This document shows positions 1 through 10,830 of a stretch of DNA of 64,000 bases, one piece after another. Under the pieces are notes generated by a model. The model saw only the letters and a program-made list of their open reading frames with translations. It did no database searches and was not told the origin of the DNA. Positions within the stretch are counted from its first letter, which is position 1. Each line of letters starts with the position of its first letter. A program made the translations under genes and the position numbers. The stretch is from Nemophila menziesii (taxonomy: Eukaryota; Streptophyta; Magnoliopsida; Boraginales; Hydrophyllaceae): the NCBI GenBank assembly GCA_029959085.1, contig JARWIR010000216.1:1-64000 (forward strand). The letters are read 5' to 3'.

Positions 1-896
1 TTTCAGAATGGAAGGACTTCTCCGTTATCACTTCTTACTATTTCCTGTCTAAATATTGTAGTATGTAATAATGTTTCACTATGTCAAAAAAAATTGTTTA
101 TAATTTTCAACATATATTATAGTGAAATATATCACTGATATATAAAGATCTTGTGTAATAATATACGACTTATGTATGTACGTATTAAATATAATATTTT
201 TTTAGTTTCTAAAATAATAATATAAATTTTTACATATTTGATTTAATGAAAAAAAAATATATGATAAGAAATGTGTAATATATTAAATTATTTTATTCTA
301 TTAGAAGAAAGTATCCATTACGATTATGATTGTAATGGGTCCATTCATGGGTAGTAGCTATGTAATGAAAAACTCCATTTTTATTGTAATGTGATTACGG
401 AAGGATTGGTATTACAGAGTTGATTACGACGTACCAATCATAGTAATCACGTCTAAATAAGTAATGACATTATATTATTGATCTCATTACAGCAATACCA
501 ATCACAACCTAAGTAATTATATATATCATCCAAAATTATACTACTAAATTACCACTTAATAACGTGGTTGTGAGCCCGTTAGGGATTGATTATTTTGGAG
601 CTAAAAGTGCTTTTTGATTAAAATTAAAATATTTGTAAAAATCATTAAAAAATAATATGACATTCTAAAATTACTTTAAGTGATTATTTTAATAATCACT
701 AATGTATTGCTTTTCCTAAAAGTGATTTTTAAAGTTTAAAATATTGTTATGGATCTAAATCTATTTTGAAAAGTAATCCTAAACAGACATGGTTATTAAT
801 CATTAATCTATTTATTTTCTTGACTTTAATTAATAATTTATTATTAATGAGTTCGCGTCAAATCATTTAGGAATATTTAGATTGTATATCATTACT
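1..896. other. AT-rich intergenic spacer, no gene seen
   Basis: No open frame, tRNA or recognisable transposon end was found. Around 310-530 several short near-inverted GTAATCAC/TTACGATT-type motifs occur, which could be an old MITE, but no clean terminal repeats or target duplication could be delimited. Confidence 0.5.
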
Positions 897-905
897 CATA
901 AAACA

Positions 906-1795
906 GAGTTTTTTTTTATTTGTAACGTATTAAAAAAAAATTGTAAGAAAAACTTATTGGAAAAATAATTACAGACTAACGTATAGGCGCTCCTCCGAGG
1001 AGCGCCTCTGTCATTTAATCAGCCCATTAACAAAATGGGCCCATTAATTAACTTAAACATGAGGCGCTTCTTGGAGAAGCGCCTTTACTTATAAAAAAAT
1101 TAATGGCTGGCCATCGATCTATCAAATTCTCCTGTAGTACCTTTATGCTATCAAATACGCAACGTTTAAAAATGTTGGTATTCTACAGTTTGAGCCATAA
1201 TTGCTAACAAATCAGTATAAAATATGTATTTTGATAGATTTTCTTATAAACCTTGTTAAAAAAAATTCTTACTTTGGTTGTTCGATGTTAATATAGATCA
1301 TAATTCATGGATTGCTTATACACAGTAAATATCTATCTTACTAGTTGTAACTTGTGTAAGTTATGAATTAGTGCATAGTTTTGTTTAAGAGTGTTATTCA
1401 TCTGATGGTTGCTTTTGTTTGCCTTATTATTCATCTGATGGTTGTTTTTGTTTGCTTATGATTCGTATAAGTATAAAGGTACTACATGAGAATTTGAACA
1501 ACCAAGGTACTATAGGAGAATTTGATCATATTAACAATTATTCAACGTTGCGTATTTGATAAGTATAAAGGTACCTACAGGGAAATTTGATAGATCGATG
1601 GCCAGCCATTAATTTTTTTATAAGTAAGGCGCTTCTCTAAGAAGCGGCCTCATGTTTAAGTTAATTAATGGCCATTTTGTTAATGGGCTAATTAATGACA
1701 GAGACGCTCGCCTATACGTTAGTCCTTGTAATTATTTTTCCAAATAAGTTTTTCTTACAATTTTTTTTTTAATACGTTACAATTAAAAAAAACTC
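906..1795. mobile_element. MULE-type MITE with long terminal inverted repeats
   Basis: The arms (about 906-1175 and 1540-1795) are inverted copies of each other, starting GAGTTTTTTTT and including a GGCGC-rich block. The 9-bp sequence CATAAAACA stands immediately outside both ends (897-905 and 1796-1804). A 9-bp target duplication with long inverted repeats is the signature of Mutator-like elements. There is no coding frame, so it is non-autonomous. The GAGTTTTT terminus matches that of the large MULE at 24817, but the inner arm sequence differs. It sits about 330 bp upstream of the BAHD gene start. Confidence 0.9.
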
Positions 1796-2129
1796 CATAA
1801 AACATATAAAAAGTCACACATGCTTCTCATGTCCCTATCTTCCAGCACATGTTGTCGAGTCAGGAATCTCTCATGGCAAAAAAAAGAAAATGTAGAGTCA
1901 ACCAGGAAACAGCCTGTCCATGTTCACATATAATGGTATTATAATCTTAAGAGCTACTTATAATTTCTTTTCTTCAACAAAATCACAGACATTGAATCTT
2001 TCTCACATAATTTCTTATGATCTAGTTCCAATTTCTTCAACAAATCACAAATAAAATTTCTGTGATTCTAAACCTTCATGGAAGAAATCCAAGTGATCTC
2101 AATATGCCAAAGTGACTCGTGCAGAAAGT

Positions 2130-3395
2130 ATGGAAAATCATTCTATTTCTAGAATTGAACTGAGTCCATGGGATGTTCAATTTCTTTTGGTTAAAAGAAT
2201 CCAAAGAGGTCTTCTATTTCACAAGCCCATACATCACCAAGCACCAGAGCATTTCTGCAATAATACTTTGATTGATCATCTCAAGGTTTCGCTATCTCGG
2301 ACGCTAGATTTCTTTCCTCCACTTAGTGGCCGCCTTTCCAAAAAAGAAAACGATGACAAAACCACATCGTTTTTCATAGATTGCAACAATGAAGGTGCAC
2401 AATTTACTCATGCAATCATACATGGCCTTAAGGTGGGCGATATTCTTGAACCAGATTATGTGCCTCCAATAGTCAACTCATTTTTCCCTATAAATAGAGG
2501 TTATAACCATCAAGGTAATTCCCAACCGTTGCTTGCGGTTCAAGTAACTGAGCTCGAAGATGGTGTCTTCATTGCCTGCAGTATGAGTCACAATGTAGCA
2601 GATGGAACAAGCTTCTGGCATTTCTTTAATTCTTGGTCTGAGGTATCACGTGGATTTTCTTCTATATCAAAATCTCCGGTGTTCACACGATTCTTGCCTG
2701 ATGATACTACCTACTCAATTCATATTCCTAATCCTAATATAGGAGATGAACAAATTGGTGATAAATTTATTCAAGAACCCGTACAAGAAAGATTTTTCCA
2801 TTTCTCAAAAGAAAACATTTCTAAACTCAAAGCAAAAGCAAATTCTGAAATGTCCACCAAAAATATTTCATCTCTACAAGCAGTATTGGCTCATATTTGG
2901 CGATCTGTGGCACGATGCCGTTCCCTAGATGCCGATCTAGAATTTACAATCAAACTCCCTGTAGGTGCAAGAGGAAGATTTCGACCACCTCTACCCGATG
3001 ATTATTTTGGAAATGCAATTCAGGTTGCTTTTCCGAAGAACATAACAGCCGGCCAACTTTTAGAGAATGGTCTTGGCTGGGCTGCTTGGGAGATAAACAA
3101 GATAGTGGGGGAGAATACAAATGAAACAATGAGAAGATATTATGAAGAATGCATCACGAACCCTAAAATAGTGGATCCAAGTGTTTTCCGGGTAGACAAT
3201 AGTTTATTGATTAGTAGTTCGCCAAAATTCAACGTGTACGGTACTGATTTTGGGTGGGGGAAGCCATTAGCAGTGAGGAGTGGTATAGGCTACCAATATG
3301 ATGGGACCATAACACTTTTTCCTGGGGCTGAAGAAGGGACCATTGATATTGATGTTTTCTTATCTCATGAGGACGTTCCTTGCCATGGAAAATGA
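2130..3395 (+). CDS. BAHD acyltransferase, C-terminus frameshifted
   Basis: BAHD enzymes move an acyl group from a CoA thioester to an alcohol or amine, usually in the cytosol. The frame gives 421 aa from the ATG at 2130; the upstream in-frame GTG at 2112 is not a credible plant start. The catalytic HNVAD (HxxxD) lies at residues 154-158 and the structural DFGWGKP at 373-379, both intact. The N-terminal RIELSPWDVQFLL stretch resembles the At3g50280-type clade; the substrate cannot be told. The gene is intronless, as many of this clade are. Family members end with a conserved helix; here the frame ends ...CHGK at 3395, while the frame one base on (from 3379) reads LAMENDQEFMGVITI and stops at 3426, the expected tail. 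One extra base near 3375-3380 therefore changes the C-terminus. An out-of-frame ATG at 2104 hints at a similar offset at the start. It is either a recent pseudogene or carries a sequencing error. Confidence 0.9.
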   Translation: MENHSISRIELSPWDVQFLLVKRIQRGLLFHKPIHHQAPEHFCNNTLIDHLKVSLSRTLDFFPPLSGRLSKKENDDKTTSFFIDCNNEGAQFTHAIIHGLKVGDILEPDYVPPIVNSFFPINRGYNHQGNSQPLLAVQVTELEDGVFIACSMSHNVADGTSFWHFFNSWSEVSRGFSSISKSPVFTRFLPDDTTYSIHIPNPNIGDEQIGDKFIQEPVQERFFHFSKENISKLKAKANSEMSTKNISSLQAVLAHIWRSVARCRSLDADLEFTIKLPVGARGRFRPPLPDDYFGNAIQVAFPKNITAGQLLENGLGWAAWEINKIVGENTNETMRRYYEECITNPKIVDPSVFRVDNSLLISSSPKFNVYGTDFGWGKPLAVRSGIGYQYDGTITLFPGAEEGTIDIDVFLSHEDVPCHGK

Positions 3396-3477
3396 CCAAG
3401 AATTCATGGGAGTTATCACAATCTAAAAATTCTGCTCCCAAGTTTGTAAGATATTAATGTTATCACAGGTTTCTTCA

Positions 3478-3483
3478 AATAAA
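3478..3483 (+). terminator. Possible poly(A) signal of the BAHD gene
   Basis: An AATAAA hexamer lies 52 bases after the displaced stop codon (3424-3426) and is followed by T/G-rich sequence. The position fits a plant near-upstream element, but this is motif-level evidence only. Confidence 0.35.
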
Positions 3484-3583
3484 GTATTTATCTGTGGTTG
3501 TTTTCTTGATCTGTTTATTTTTAATATAGAGTGTTTTTTTTGTTACAATGGAACTCCTAGGACCGGGTTACAAATGCACTAAA

Positions 3584-5090
3584 CTATGGGTCAAACCCAA
3601 TATCACTATCCAAACTATACACCATCCTCTGCGTGCACCACCCGTATCTATCCCTTCTAAGAAGATTCCAAATTCCATCTGGTGGGTCCGTGTGATTAAT
3701 ATGTGAAGACGCTTGGAATAATCCTTTACGTGCTAACCAGTCTGCACACATATTAGCCTCCCTAAATAGGCTTCGCACATTATAGAATTTATTTCTTTTT
3801 AACAAAGTCCTAATATCTTCAATCAAGCCCCAATATTTCTCCTGACCATACATACCTGTGCCAAATTTTCTATAATCACCTGGCAATCAATTTCTACCTC
3901 AAGATACTTCATTCCTAGGTCCTCAGCTAGGTGGAGCCCATTTGCAAGAGCTATTACCTCAGCTAATTCAGGCAAATTACACTCAAAGTTACCGGTGAAT
4001 CCGTGGACCCAACCTCCATCAATATCCCGAATTAGCCCTCCTGCGTCCTCGTGATTATGTCTTCGATCAAAACTTCCATCCGTATTCATTTTATAGCCGT
4101 TGGACTGGACGGTTTACACCATCCAATAAAATCCATGAAATATCTATGCAATCTTACTCCACTCATCTGTCCTCGCCCTGCTCTTGTGTAGTTGTTTGCT
4201 TGAAACTTCGCCTTCCGAATCAAAGCACTACTATTCGAGAAAGTTTCCCCCTTGAACACCACCTCGTTTCTTTCCGCCCAAATAACTCCGATGAGAGCGC
4301 TAAAAAACACATTCCATTGAACTCCTGCAAAAAGCCAAATGCCTCGAATCTGTTTATTCCACCAAGATCTTGTACTGGTCAGTTGGTGAACTTCTGAAAC
4401 CTCCTCCATGCGAGCTGCTGGCCCACTCGCCGACGTTCGAAAGCTGTGAGTAACTCTGACTTGCTGCACCTGTAACCCGTTTGTCCTGGCTATGGATCTG
4501 CGAGAAAAGTTGTGGCTGCAGAATCCCCAGTGTCTGCCCCTGCTGCTGTCCGTGTTGATGGGTCCCGCCACCCCTTCCAGAAACTGCTTCAGCCGCGTGA
4601 AATAGCTGTAATTGCCCAATATCTGTACAGCCTTGTACCGGCCTGGAGCTGCTACCGTGTTGAACTGAAAAATCTGCTGTAGCACGAATATTTCCCAAAC
4701 CAGAATTACTGACCTCCAACGATCTGCTGCTCTCTTCCAACTGCTCACCCAAGGGTATGACAGCTGAAGTCCCATTAACATTTGCCCACGCCATCTCTTG
4801 CTTGATCTCCTCCCGCACCTTTCTAACTTTCACACAATACCGAAATAAGTGCTCCGCGTCTTCTACACTTTCCATGCCCCTTTTACGTCAAATTTCTCCT
4901 TGTTGCTAACCTTTCCTAGACGGTTCTCCAAAGTAGTACATGGAACTTTTGGTGACACCTTACCTTCCATACCTTTTCCCAGTCTATCTCAGAACTCCCC
5001 AATGCTGTATCTGAAATCCGTGTTGTCGACTTTACAGAATAAATGCCGTTCAACTCCTTTTCCTATTCAACTCCTTTTCCCACACTAAAA
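3584..5090 (-). pseudogene. LINE (L1-type) 3' remnant: zf-RVT and RNase H
   Basis: On the minus strand the fragments read in order zinc-binding RT region, W-IW-RN linker, then RNase H. The segment near 4980-4850 gives broken zf-RVT pieces (LLWRT..., EHLFRYC). The segment at 4330-4240 gives IGVIWAERNEVVFKGE, the usual linker. The RNase H domain starts MNTDGSFDRR at 4089 and continues PELAEVIALANGLHLAEDLG; it ends in REANMCADWLARKG near 3750. At least three frame changes and internal stops separate the parts. It lies antisense and 160 bp downstream of the BAHD gene. The reverse transcriptase core and endonuclease are missing, as in a fragmented insertion. Confidence 0.8.
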
Positions 5091-6032
5091 CATCCTTTGT
5101 GCTATTTCTAGAAGCTTCTAAGGCGGGAGTTTAGCTTGGAAATGACTCCAACACCACACTCCATCAGATTAGACCAGATCAATGAGTACAATTGAATGTT
5201 GGTAGATAGTAGAGTTATGCTAATAAATGAAGGTAAAAGGTCAATGAGTACAATTGAATGTCTGTGTAATCTAGAGTTTACTAAATATTATCTAAACCTT
5301 TGTTTTGATACCCTGTTTTGATTGGTTTGGTATAGCATATTTGCAAATATATCAAGAAAAAAAACTTGACACCTGCATAGTGTTTCTTCAAAGGACGCTT
5401 CCAAATGGTTATCACTTGCAGATTTGTAAAGGTTATGGCCTGGAGAACGGAACAATTAGATATATCTCCATCCACTTCCATTTGTGTGGTCTGAGTATGT
5501 GTAAGTTTGTGTGGTCTGAGTATGTGTAATTGTAAGTTCTTTGATTCCTTAGTATATGAGTCTACAGAATTTAGTGGAAGTTCCCTTAGGTTTTGGTTCA
5601 AATAAGTCATAGACTTGATAAGAAAAAAAGTGGCAGCTAATGAGCAGTATGAGCTTATTACCGGCCGGTCCCTGTATTGTGAATTGCAAAGAGTATTTTC
5701 TTGGGCTTATTTTGATAGTTGATAGTCTCATTAGTGCGTCGAAAAAATTTCGTGTTGTATTCACATCCGCTGAACATGGATTTGATGGGTTAAAAGATTT
5801 AAGGGGCATAGGCTATGGACTGAGGAACGAAACGTGCAAATTGTGAGCGTTCGGTGGGTCAACTCCTATAGGTAGAAGGCTTGATCGGAGTAGAAAGCTG
5901 TTTATAATTACAGTATTATGAGATTTTGACAGATAGATTCTTGAGATAAGTTATAGGGGTCTAAGTAAAAGTGAACCAAAACCCAGGTTCAGGCTCAACT
6001 CGCATTATTTGTTTTTTCGAGAACCGAGTGTT
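5091..6032. other. Unassigned spacer
   Basis: No gene or transposon end recognised. Short frames at 5281-5846 on both strands overlap each other and resemble no family. A short direct repeat (GTGTGGTCTGAGTATGTGTA) occurs twice near 5485-5527. Confidence 0.4.
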
Positions 6033-6282
6033 ATTCAAAGTAAGGTTGCACACGAAAAACTATGGAATCGCAAAACCGTACAAAACCGACCTAACCCAGC
6101 CTGTACAAACCATGGTTTGTAATGGGCCTAAATTTTTTATTTTTTTTGGATTTGGTTGGTTTGCGGTTTTGGAAAAGCCCAAACCGCGGGTAACCAACCC
6201 AACCCGCAGTTTAGGCATATATATACAAGGGTGGAATGTTGCATTCCACCCCATTTCTCCCGTTACCTTCTAAACCTAATCT

Positions 6283-6283
<1 letters not shown>

Positions 6284-6357
<74 letters not shown>
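6284..6357. repeat. (CT)n microsatellite
   Basis: About 37 uninterrupted CT units in the 5' leader of the hAT element. In the related element at 56520 a (TA)n run sits at roughly the corresponding place. Confidence 0.97.
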
Positions 6358-6364
<7 letters not shown>

Positions 6365-6932
6365 GTCTCTTACACGCTAAGGCTAAAACCCTAGCCTTTA
6401 TCCTTCTCCCTTGTCTATTTTCTGCAACCCATCTTTCACCGTCTCCACTCCAGACGCTCAACTATTCCTCCTTTTGTACTCTTAATTATTTGGAGGGTTT
6501 TCAACAACCTTTGAGATTCGTATTTGATGCGTATGACCTCTCTGGTGTTGTTAACCTTCGATTTATGTACTTACCGTGGTTAGTTGATTAATCTATGGTT
6601 AATATGTGCGTTTGTTTGGATTGATATAAAAGGCCGATGTCAGGGTTTTTTGTTCTTCAAAACCCCTTTTCCAAGTTCGAATCTTACCTCCCTTTTATGT
6701 AATCTTCTTTAATTTGTTATATATACTATTGTATTTGAAGATCTATTGAGGTTAATTACTTAGTTTTTCAAAGGTGTTTGATATTTTCGAAAATTATTTT
6801 TCTGGAAAATTGAAAGATTGAAGGTGTTTTATATATTGTATTAGGTTAGTTATTTTCGAAATACTATAGATAATAAATTAGTTGAGTAATGAATGTACTA
6901 ATGTGTTTGCTTGTTTGTGTTTAACTGTTTTG

Positions 6933-7112
6933 CAGATTAGTGATAAAATTGATGATGAATCTGAATCCATCATTGATCTAACTTTACAAGCCACTCAAGG
7001 TGTTGATCAAACACCTGTTGGTAACTTTTCCAATCCAATTAACACTCGCCCTTCTAGTTCTAAACCCCCTGTCCCTAAAAAAGCTAAGAAAGAAACCCTG
7101 TGTCCCAATTAA
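6933..7112 (+). pseudogene. hAT transposase N-terminal scrap
   Basis: Reads ISDKIDDESESIIDLTLQ, then TQGVDQTPVGNFSNPINTRP and a KKAKKE tail, close to the N-terminus encoded at 57409 in the larger hAT copy. It stops at 7112. Only a short 3' terminal scrap near 7188-7270 resumes similarity. The zinc finger, catalytic domain and dimerisation domain are gone. Confidence 0.75.
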
Positions 7113-8352
7113 CTTTACTGTATTTTTTTTCAATTTGCGAATATACTTTGATCAAAATTTAACACTATCTAGTTTTTTCTTATGTAGGTTATTATGGTTT
7201 AGAAGAATTAAGTTTGAGTGAAAGTCCCTAATCCACTCTAACCGATTCAATGAATTAGCCAATAACCTTATGTGAGTTATACACCTGTTTCATACTATAA
7301 TAACTTGCATTTCACTATACTTGTGCATATAGACTAAAGATTGCAACTCATGAGCTTCCTATGATGCAATTTAGCATTATTTTGATTTGTACAGGTTTAT
7401 TTTTATGTACAATTGAGTTAAGGATTTCATTAGAGATGGCATTCTTTTGTCATGCATTTGTTAGTTGAAAATTGTAAGTTGTTTTGTAAAACTGACCAAG
7501 TCCCTTGTCCCTTAGGTTTGTAAAGTGCATGTGATGATAAAAAACATGATCTGAGGAACTAATTAATATCCAATGATTAAATAATAATATGAGGATATTA
7601 ACTTGCTCCAATTCTGCATTATATTATTTACACTTTACTTTGGAACTAAATAAGGGAGGCATTGTACAAATCTTATGAAACAGGAAGGAAAAGATACATG
7701 AAGGCATTGTGCAACTCAATTTTTGGAATGTTTGTATCTTCGAACTCAACTTTTGGAAATGGAAATCAATGGTGTAGTTTGTTTTTGGAAATGTTTGCCT
7801 CTATTTTCTGGTTTTGGATGTATTTTTATGTAATTTAGATTATTTGGGTTTGTAATAACTTAATCTATTCGGTTTTGGTGGTTTGAAAAGTTTTAAGTTG
7901 TAATTCAAGGTTGTTTCTTTTCTGTATTTGGTAATTCATGTACTTGGTAATATGTATAATGAACTTGAAATGTATTATTTAAATTTACAGGGACCAAATT
8001 ATAAATAAGTAAAGTAAACCCGAAACCAAACCAGAACCGAACCAACCTGCAAAACCAAACCCGAAACCATTTCAGTCTAATGGATTGGTTCTCGGTTTTC
8101 AGAACCTAAAACCCGCATGTGCGGGTTGGTTCTTGACTAGGGGTTGATGGGTCGGGTACCCGATCCCGTGTGCACCCCTAATTCAAAGATAAAAAATAGA
8201 GTTTTTTTGGCATTTTTTAAAAAAATAATTAGCGTTTTGGCTTAGAAATAAAAAAAATTCAAACTTGACTTATGCGCGGTACCCCGTATACCGCCCTTCC
8301 TTGAAGGGCGTTAGTCAATGGCCCGCCCTTCCTTAATTACGAATTTAGGGAA

Positions 8353-8472
8353 CGGGCGGTTAGCTAGCCACTGCCCAAAGAACAAAATTAATTTTGAGGA
8401 GGGCGGTTGGCTAGCGACCGCCCTTAGCATTCATTTTACCGCATAGTAAGGGCGATTGGCTAGCCATCGCCC
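8353..8472. repeat. Three CTAG-centred palindromes near the MULE end
   Basis: Three imperfect palindromes of the form GGGCGGTTGGCTAGCNACCGCCC occur at about 8354-8376, 8401-8423 and 8450-8472. The same trio is present at 24993-25111 in the large element. Reiterated subterminal palindromes are candidate transposase-binding sites; that role is inferred. Confidence 0.75.
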
Positions 8473-8789
8473 TTCGATGTAGATTATATTTCTGCAATTC
8501 TCAGAACTCCCATTACGGGAGTTCTTTCATTCAACCAAAAACCCACTAAAATCCCACCGCCCCTCCGCCCCACCGCCGTGCTGCTGCCACCACCGGTCAA
8601 ATTTCGAGTCATTCAACGTGAATCAACCTCCGACTCAAGCACATCCTTCCTAATCTTAAGGTTAGGGTTTCTAAAACCTTTTTTTATTTTTTTATTGATT
8701 ATGATGAATGAATGCATGCTTGTAATTTAGTGTAAAAGGGTTTAATTTCGTGTTATATTGATGCAAAAACTATTGAATTAATTTTACAA

Positions 8790-9115
8790 TTTTAGATAAT
8801 TGCACAATTGGTCTTTTTTTAATTTGATAATTGCACTACTAGTCCTTTTAGTTAATTTTAGGTGAAATAATAGCCTTTTAATTATAAAATTTGGGTCTTG
8901 AATTTTAGGTAATTGCATAATTGGTCATTTTAATTTTTTATAATTGCACAGTTGGTCCTTTAAGTTTATTGAATTGCAAAAGTAGCTCTTTCTTTGGTAT
9001 TAGTAAATTGTACAATTAGTGTCTCAAATTTTAAGTAATTGCATAATTGGTCATTTTTATTTTAGGTAATTGCACAATTGGTCCTTTTTATTATAGTAAT
9101 TGCAGTATTGGTCTA
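8790..9115 (+). repeat. Reiterated AATTGCACAATTGGTCC leader motif
   Basis: About nine degenerate copies at irregular 25-45 bp spacing precede the first PMD exon, mirrored by the copy at 25450-25800. The short motif is itself near-palindromic (AATTG...CAATT). Confidence 0.7.
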
Positions 9116-9230
9116 TTTATTAATTTACCGGTTCTTGTTTCTTGCTAGTGTATAATGGCATCTTCTAATAGCAATTCAGGCTCGCTTTTATGGAGACAAG
9201 GGAAATTTTAACACAAAAGCGACGCGGTGA

Positions 9231-9537
9231 CTAATAGAAGTTACCAACTAAATAATAAATATCCCATTTAGTCAAAGTCCAACACAATTTTCTATATACC
9301 TTGGAGATTTATGGAGAATTTTCGTATATGTGTTGTCTTATTTTATTAAATTTTTATATATTTATAAAATTATCATTTGGTTATGGTTAAAACCCGCAAA
9401 ACCTTTTAAGGATCCAGTGTGATTATGGTTTTGGAAAGTGTAACCAATGATTAAAACCGTCAGGTTATGGTTTTTAATAAAATAAATGGTTATGGTTACG
9501 GTTCTTGATATTTTTGCAAAAAATCAAACCGTTGCCA
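9231..9537. other. Unassigned; possible hAT MITE end
   Basis: No gene. The stretch 9390-9537 is rich in GGTTATGGTT/AACCGT and ends AACCGTTGCCATCC, which resembles a hAT-type terminus, but no partner end or target duplication was found. Confidence 0.35.
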
Positions 9538-10830
9538 TCCTACCACCACCACCATCTCCAACTAATTTTTCTTTTTTTTAAATTCAGACACCACCATAAA
9601 CCACCGCTGCAGCCACCACATGCAACCAGTTTTTTAATTTTTTCTTTAAAAAATACGGGCACTACTACCGACCATAGCTGAAGACACCAACACCTCCGAC
9701 CAGTTTTTTCTTCAACTGGTATCACCACAGGCCACTCCTACTGTCGTCAACAACCCATCTAATTTTTTCAGATCAGAAAATAAAATTTATTTTTCTAAAC
9801 AAGGAATTCATTGTTCTAAACGGTGGATTTTCGACTTTTAACAATTAAATCTTTGTCTCGAAAAATGAATTTCTTCTAATTTCTTCTAATTTTTCCGGAA
9901 TAGTTTTGATATTTCTAATAATTAATTCATTGTTTAGAACAATGAATTACTTGTACGAAACAAATAATTCATTGTTCTAAACATTAAATTTCATGTCTGC
10001 GAAAAAATAGTTTATCGGAAAAAAAAATCCCGAAGTACATGGTTGCGGCATCAGTGGTCGGATATGGTGGTGGTAGAATTTTTTTTAAAAAAAAAACTGG
10101 CTCGTGGTGGTGGAGGTGGTGGAGGTGGCGGTAGTGGTCATAATTTTTTCTTAGAAAGATATAAAAAAAATTAGTTGGAGGCTATGTTATAGATCTCCCT
10201 GCCTAGGCGTCCCTAGGCGTCAACTCCCCCCTCAGCCGCTTACGCCTAGTTAAAATTTTAGGATTTTTTGCTTAGCGCCTTAGTCGACGTGGAATAGGCG
10301 CCTACCCCGTCTAGGCGTCGATTGATGGCAAAAAATAGCCGCCTAGGCGGCGATGCCGCCTAGGCGGCGATTAATGGCGAAGCATGCCCGCATAGGCATT
10401 CTTGTTATTTTTCTAATTCTCAAGAGTTCTTTAATTGATATTATAACTCTAATTTTAGTACTTTTATATTTACTATAGTGTTGTTAGATAAATTTTATGA
10501 CTTAAATAGTTAAAACTGCTATAATTACTACATATATATTACTAATTATACAAAATTACACATTGAGATTAAAAACGTATAATTCCGCCTATGCCCGTGT
10601 ATTCCCACCTAGGCGCTAGCCCCAGCCGACAGCCTAAGCCGCAATACTGATATCTACAACATAGGCTGGAGGTGGTGGTTGCAGCGGTGGTCGATGATGG
10701 TCCCAATTTTTTTTTTTTACAAAAAAAAGGTCGGTGGTGGTGATCGATTTTTTATCAAAAAAAATGGCAGGTGGTGGTGGTGATGGTGATGGAAATGGTC
10801 GGAGGTGGTTGTGGTTTATTATTTATTTAA
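9538..10830. repeat. Large CCACC / GGTGG inverted repeat
   Basis: The left arm (about 9538-9760) is CCACC/CCGAC-rich with an A/T-rich linker; the right arm (about 10020-10181, resuming at 10665-10830) is its inverted, GGTGG-rich counterpart, including the shared TTAGTTGGAG junction. The centre has inverted AATTCATTGTTCTAAAC motifs. The right arm is split by the MITE at 10182-10664. Frames across it are low-complexity and not credible proteins. Confidence 0.6.
10182..10664. mobile_element. MITE with CTATGTTATAGATCTCC terminus
   Basis: Homologous along its length to the MITE at 57597-58077: inverted ends, GCCTAGGCG-rich palindromic terminal blocks and an AT-rich centre. The flanks are GTTGGAGG (10174-10181) and GCTGGAGG (10665-10672), a 7 of 8 target duplication typical of old hAT-type insertions. 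Confidence 0.82.

Larger units (their letters stand above)
6041..8180 (+). mobile_element. hAT element, internally deleted
   Basis: The ends are inverted (TAAGGTTGCACACG at 6041; CGTGTGCACCCCTA at 8180). The 8-bp ATTCAAAG flanks both sides exactly (6033-6040, 8181-8188), diagnostic of hAT transposition. Subterminal regions are rich in AACCCG/CGGGTT repeats. It matches the ends, leader and 3' part of the larger hAT at 56520-61263 but lacks most of the transposase, so it is a deletion derivative mobilised in trans. Confidence 0.92.
8199..9230 (+). mobile_element. Truncated left end of the PMD-carrying MULE family
   Basis: Starting GAGTTTTTTTGGC at 8199, this segment is colinear with the left end of the large MULE (24817-25920): GGGCGG-type palindromes, the leader with repeated AATTGCACAATTGG motifs, and a first exon beginning ATGGCATCTTCTA near 9154. 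Similarity ends around 9230-9240. No right terminal repeat follows, so this is a 5' fragment. The exon frame is broken soon after its start (TTTTAACAC where the other copy has TTTGACCAT). Confidence 0.85.

Noticed and set aside
2112..2129. Upstream GTG start for the BAHD gene
   Set aside because: Plant nuclear genes rarely start at GTG; ATG at 2130 is in frame and fits the family, though the true N-terminus may have been lost by a nearby one-base change.
6276..6461. Arg-Glu repeat frame on the minus strand
   Set aside because: Translation of the (CT)n microsatellite.
9540..9728. Trp/Gly-rich 62-aa frame
   Set aside because: Arises from CCACC repeats; composition-driven.
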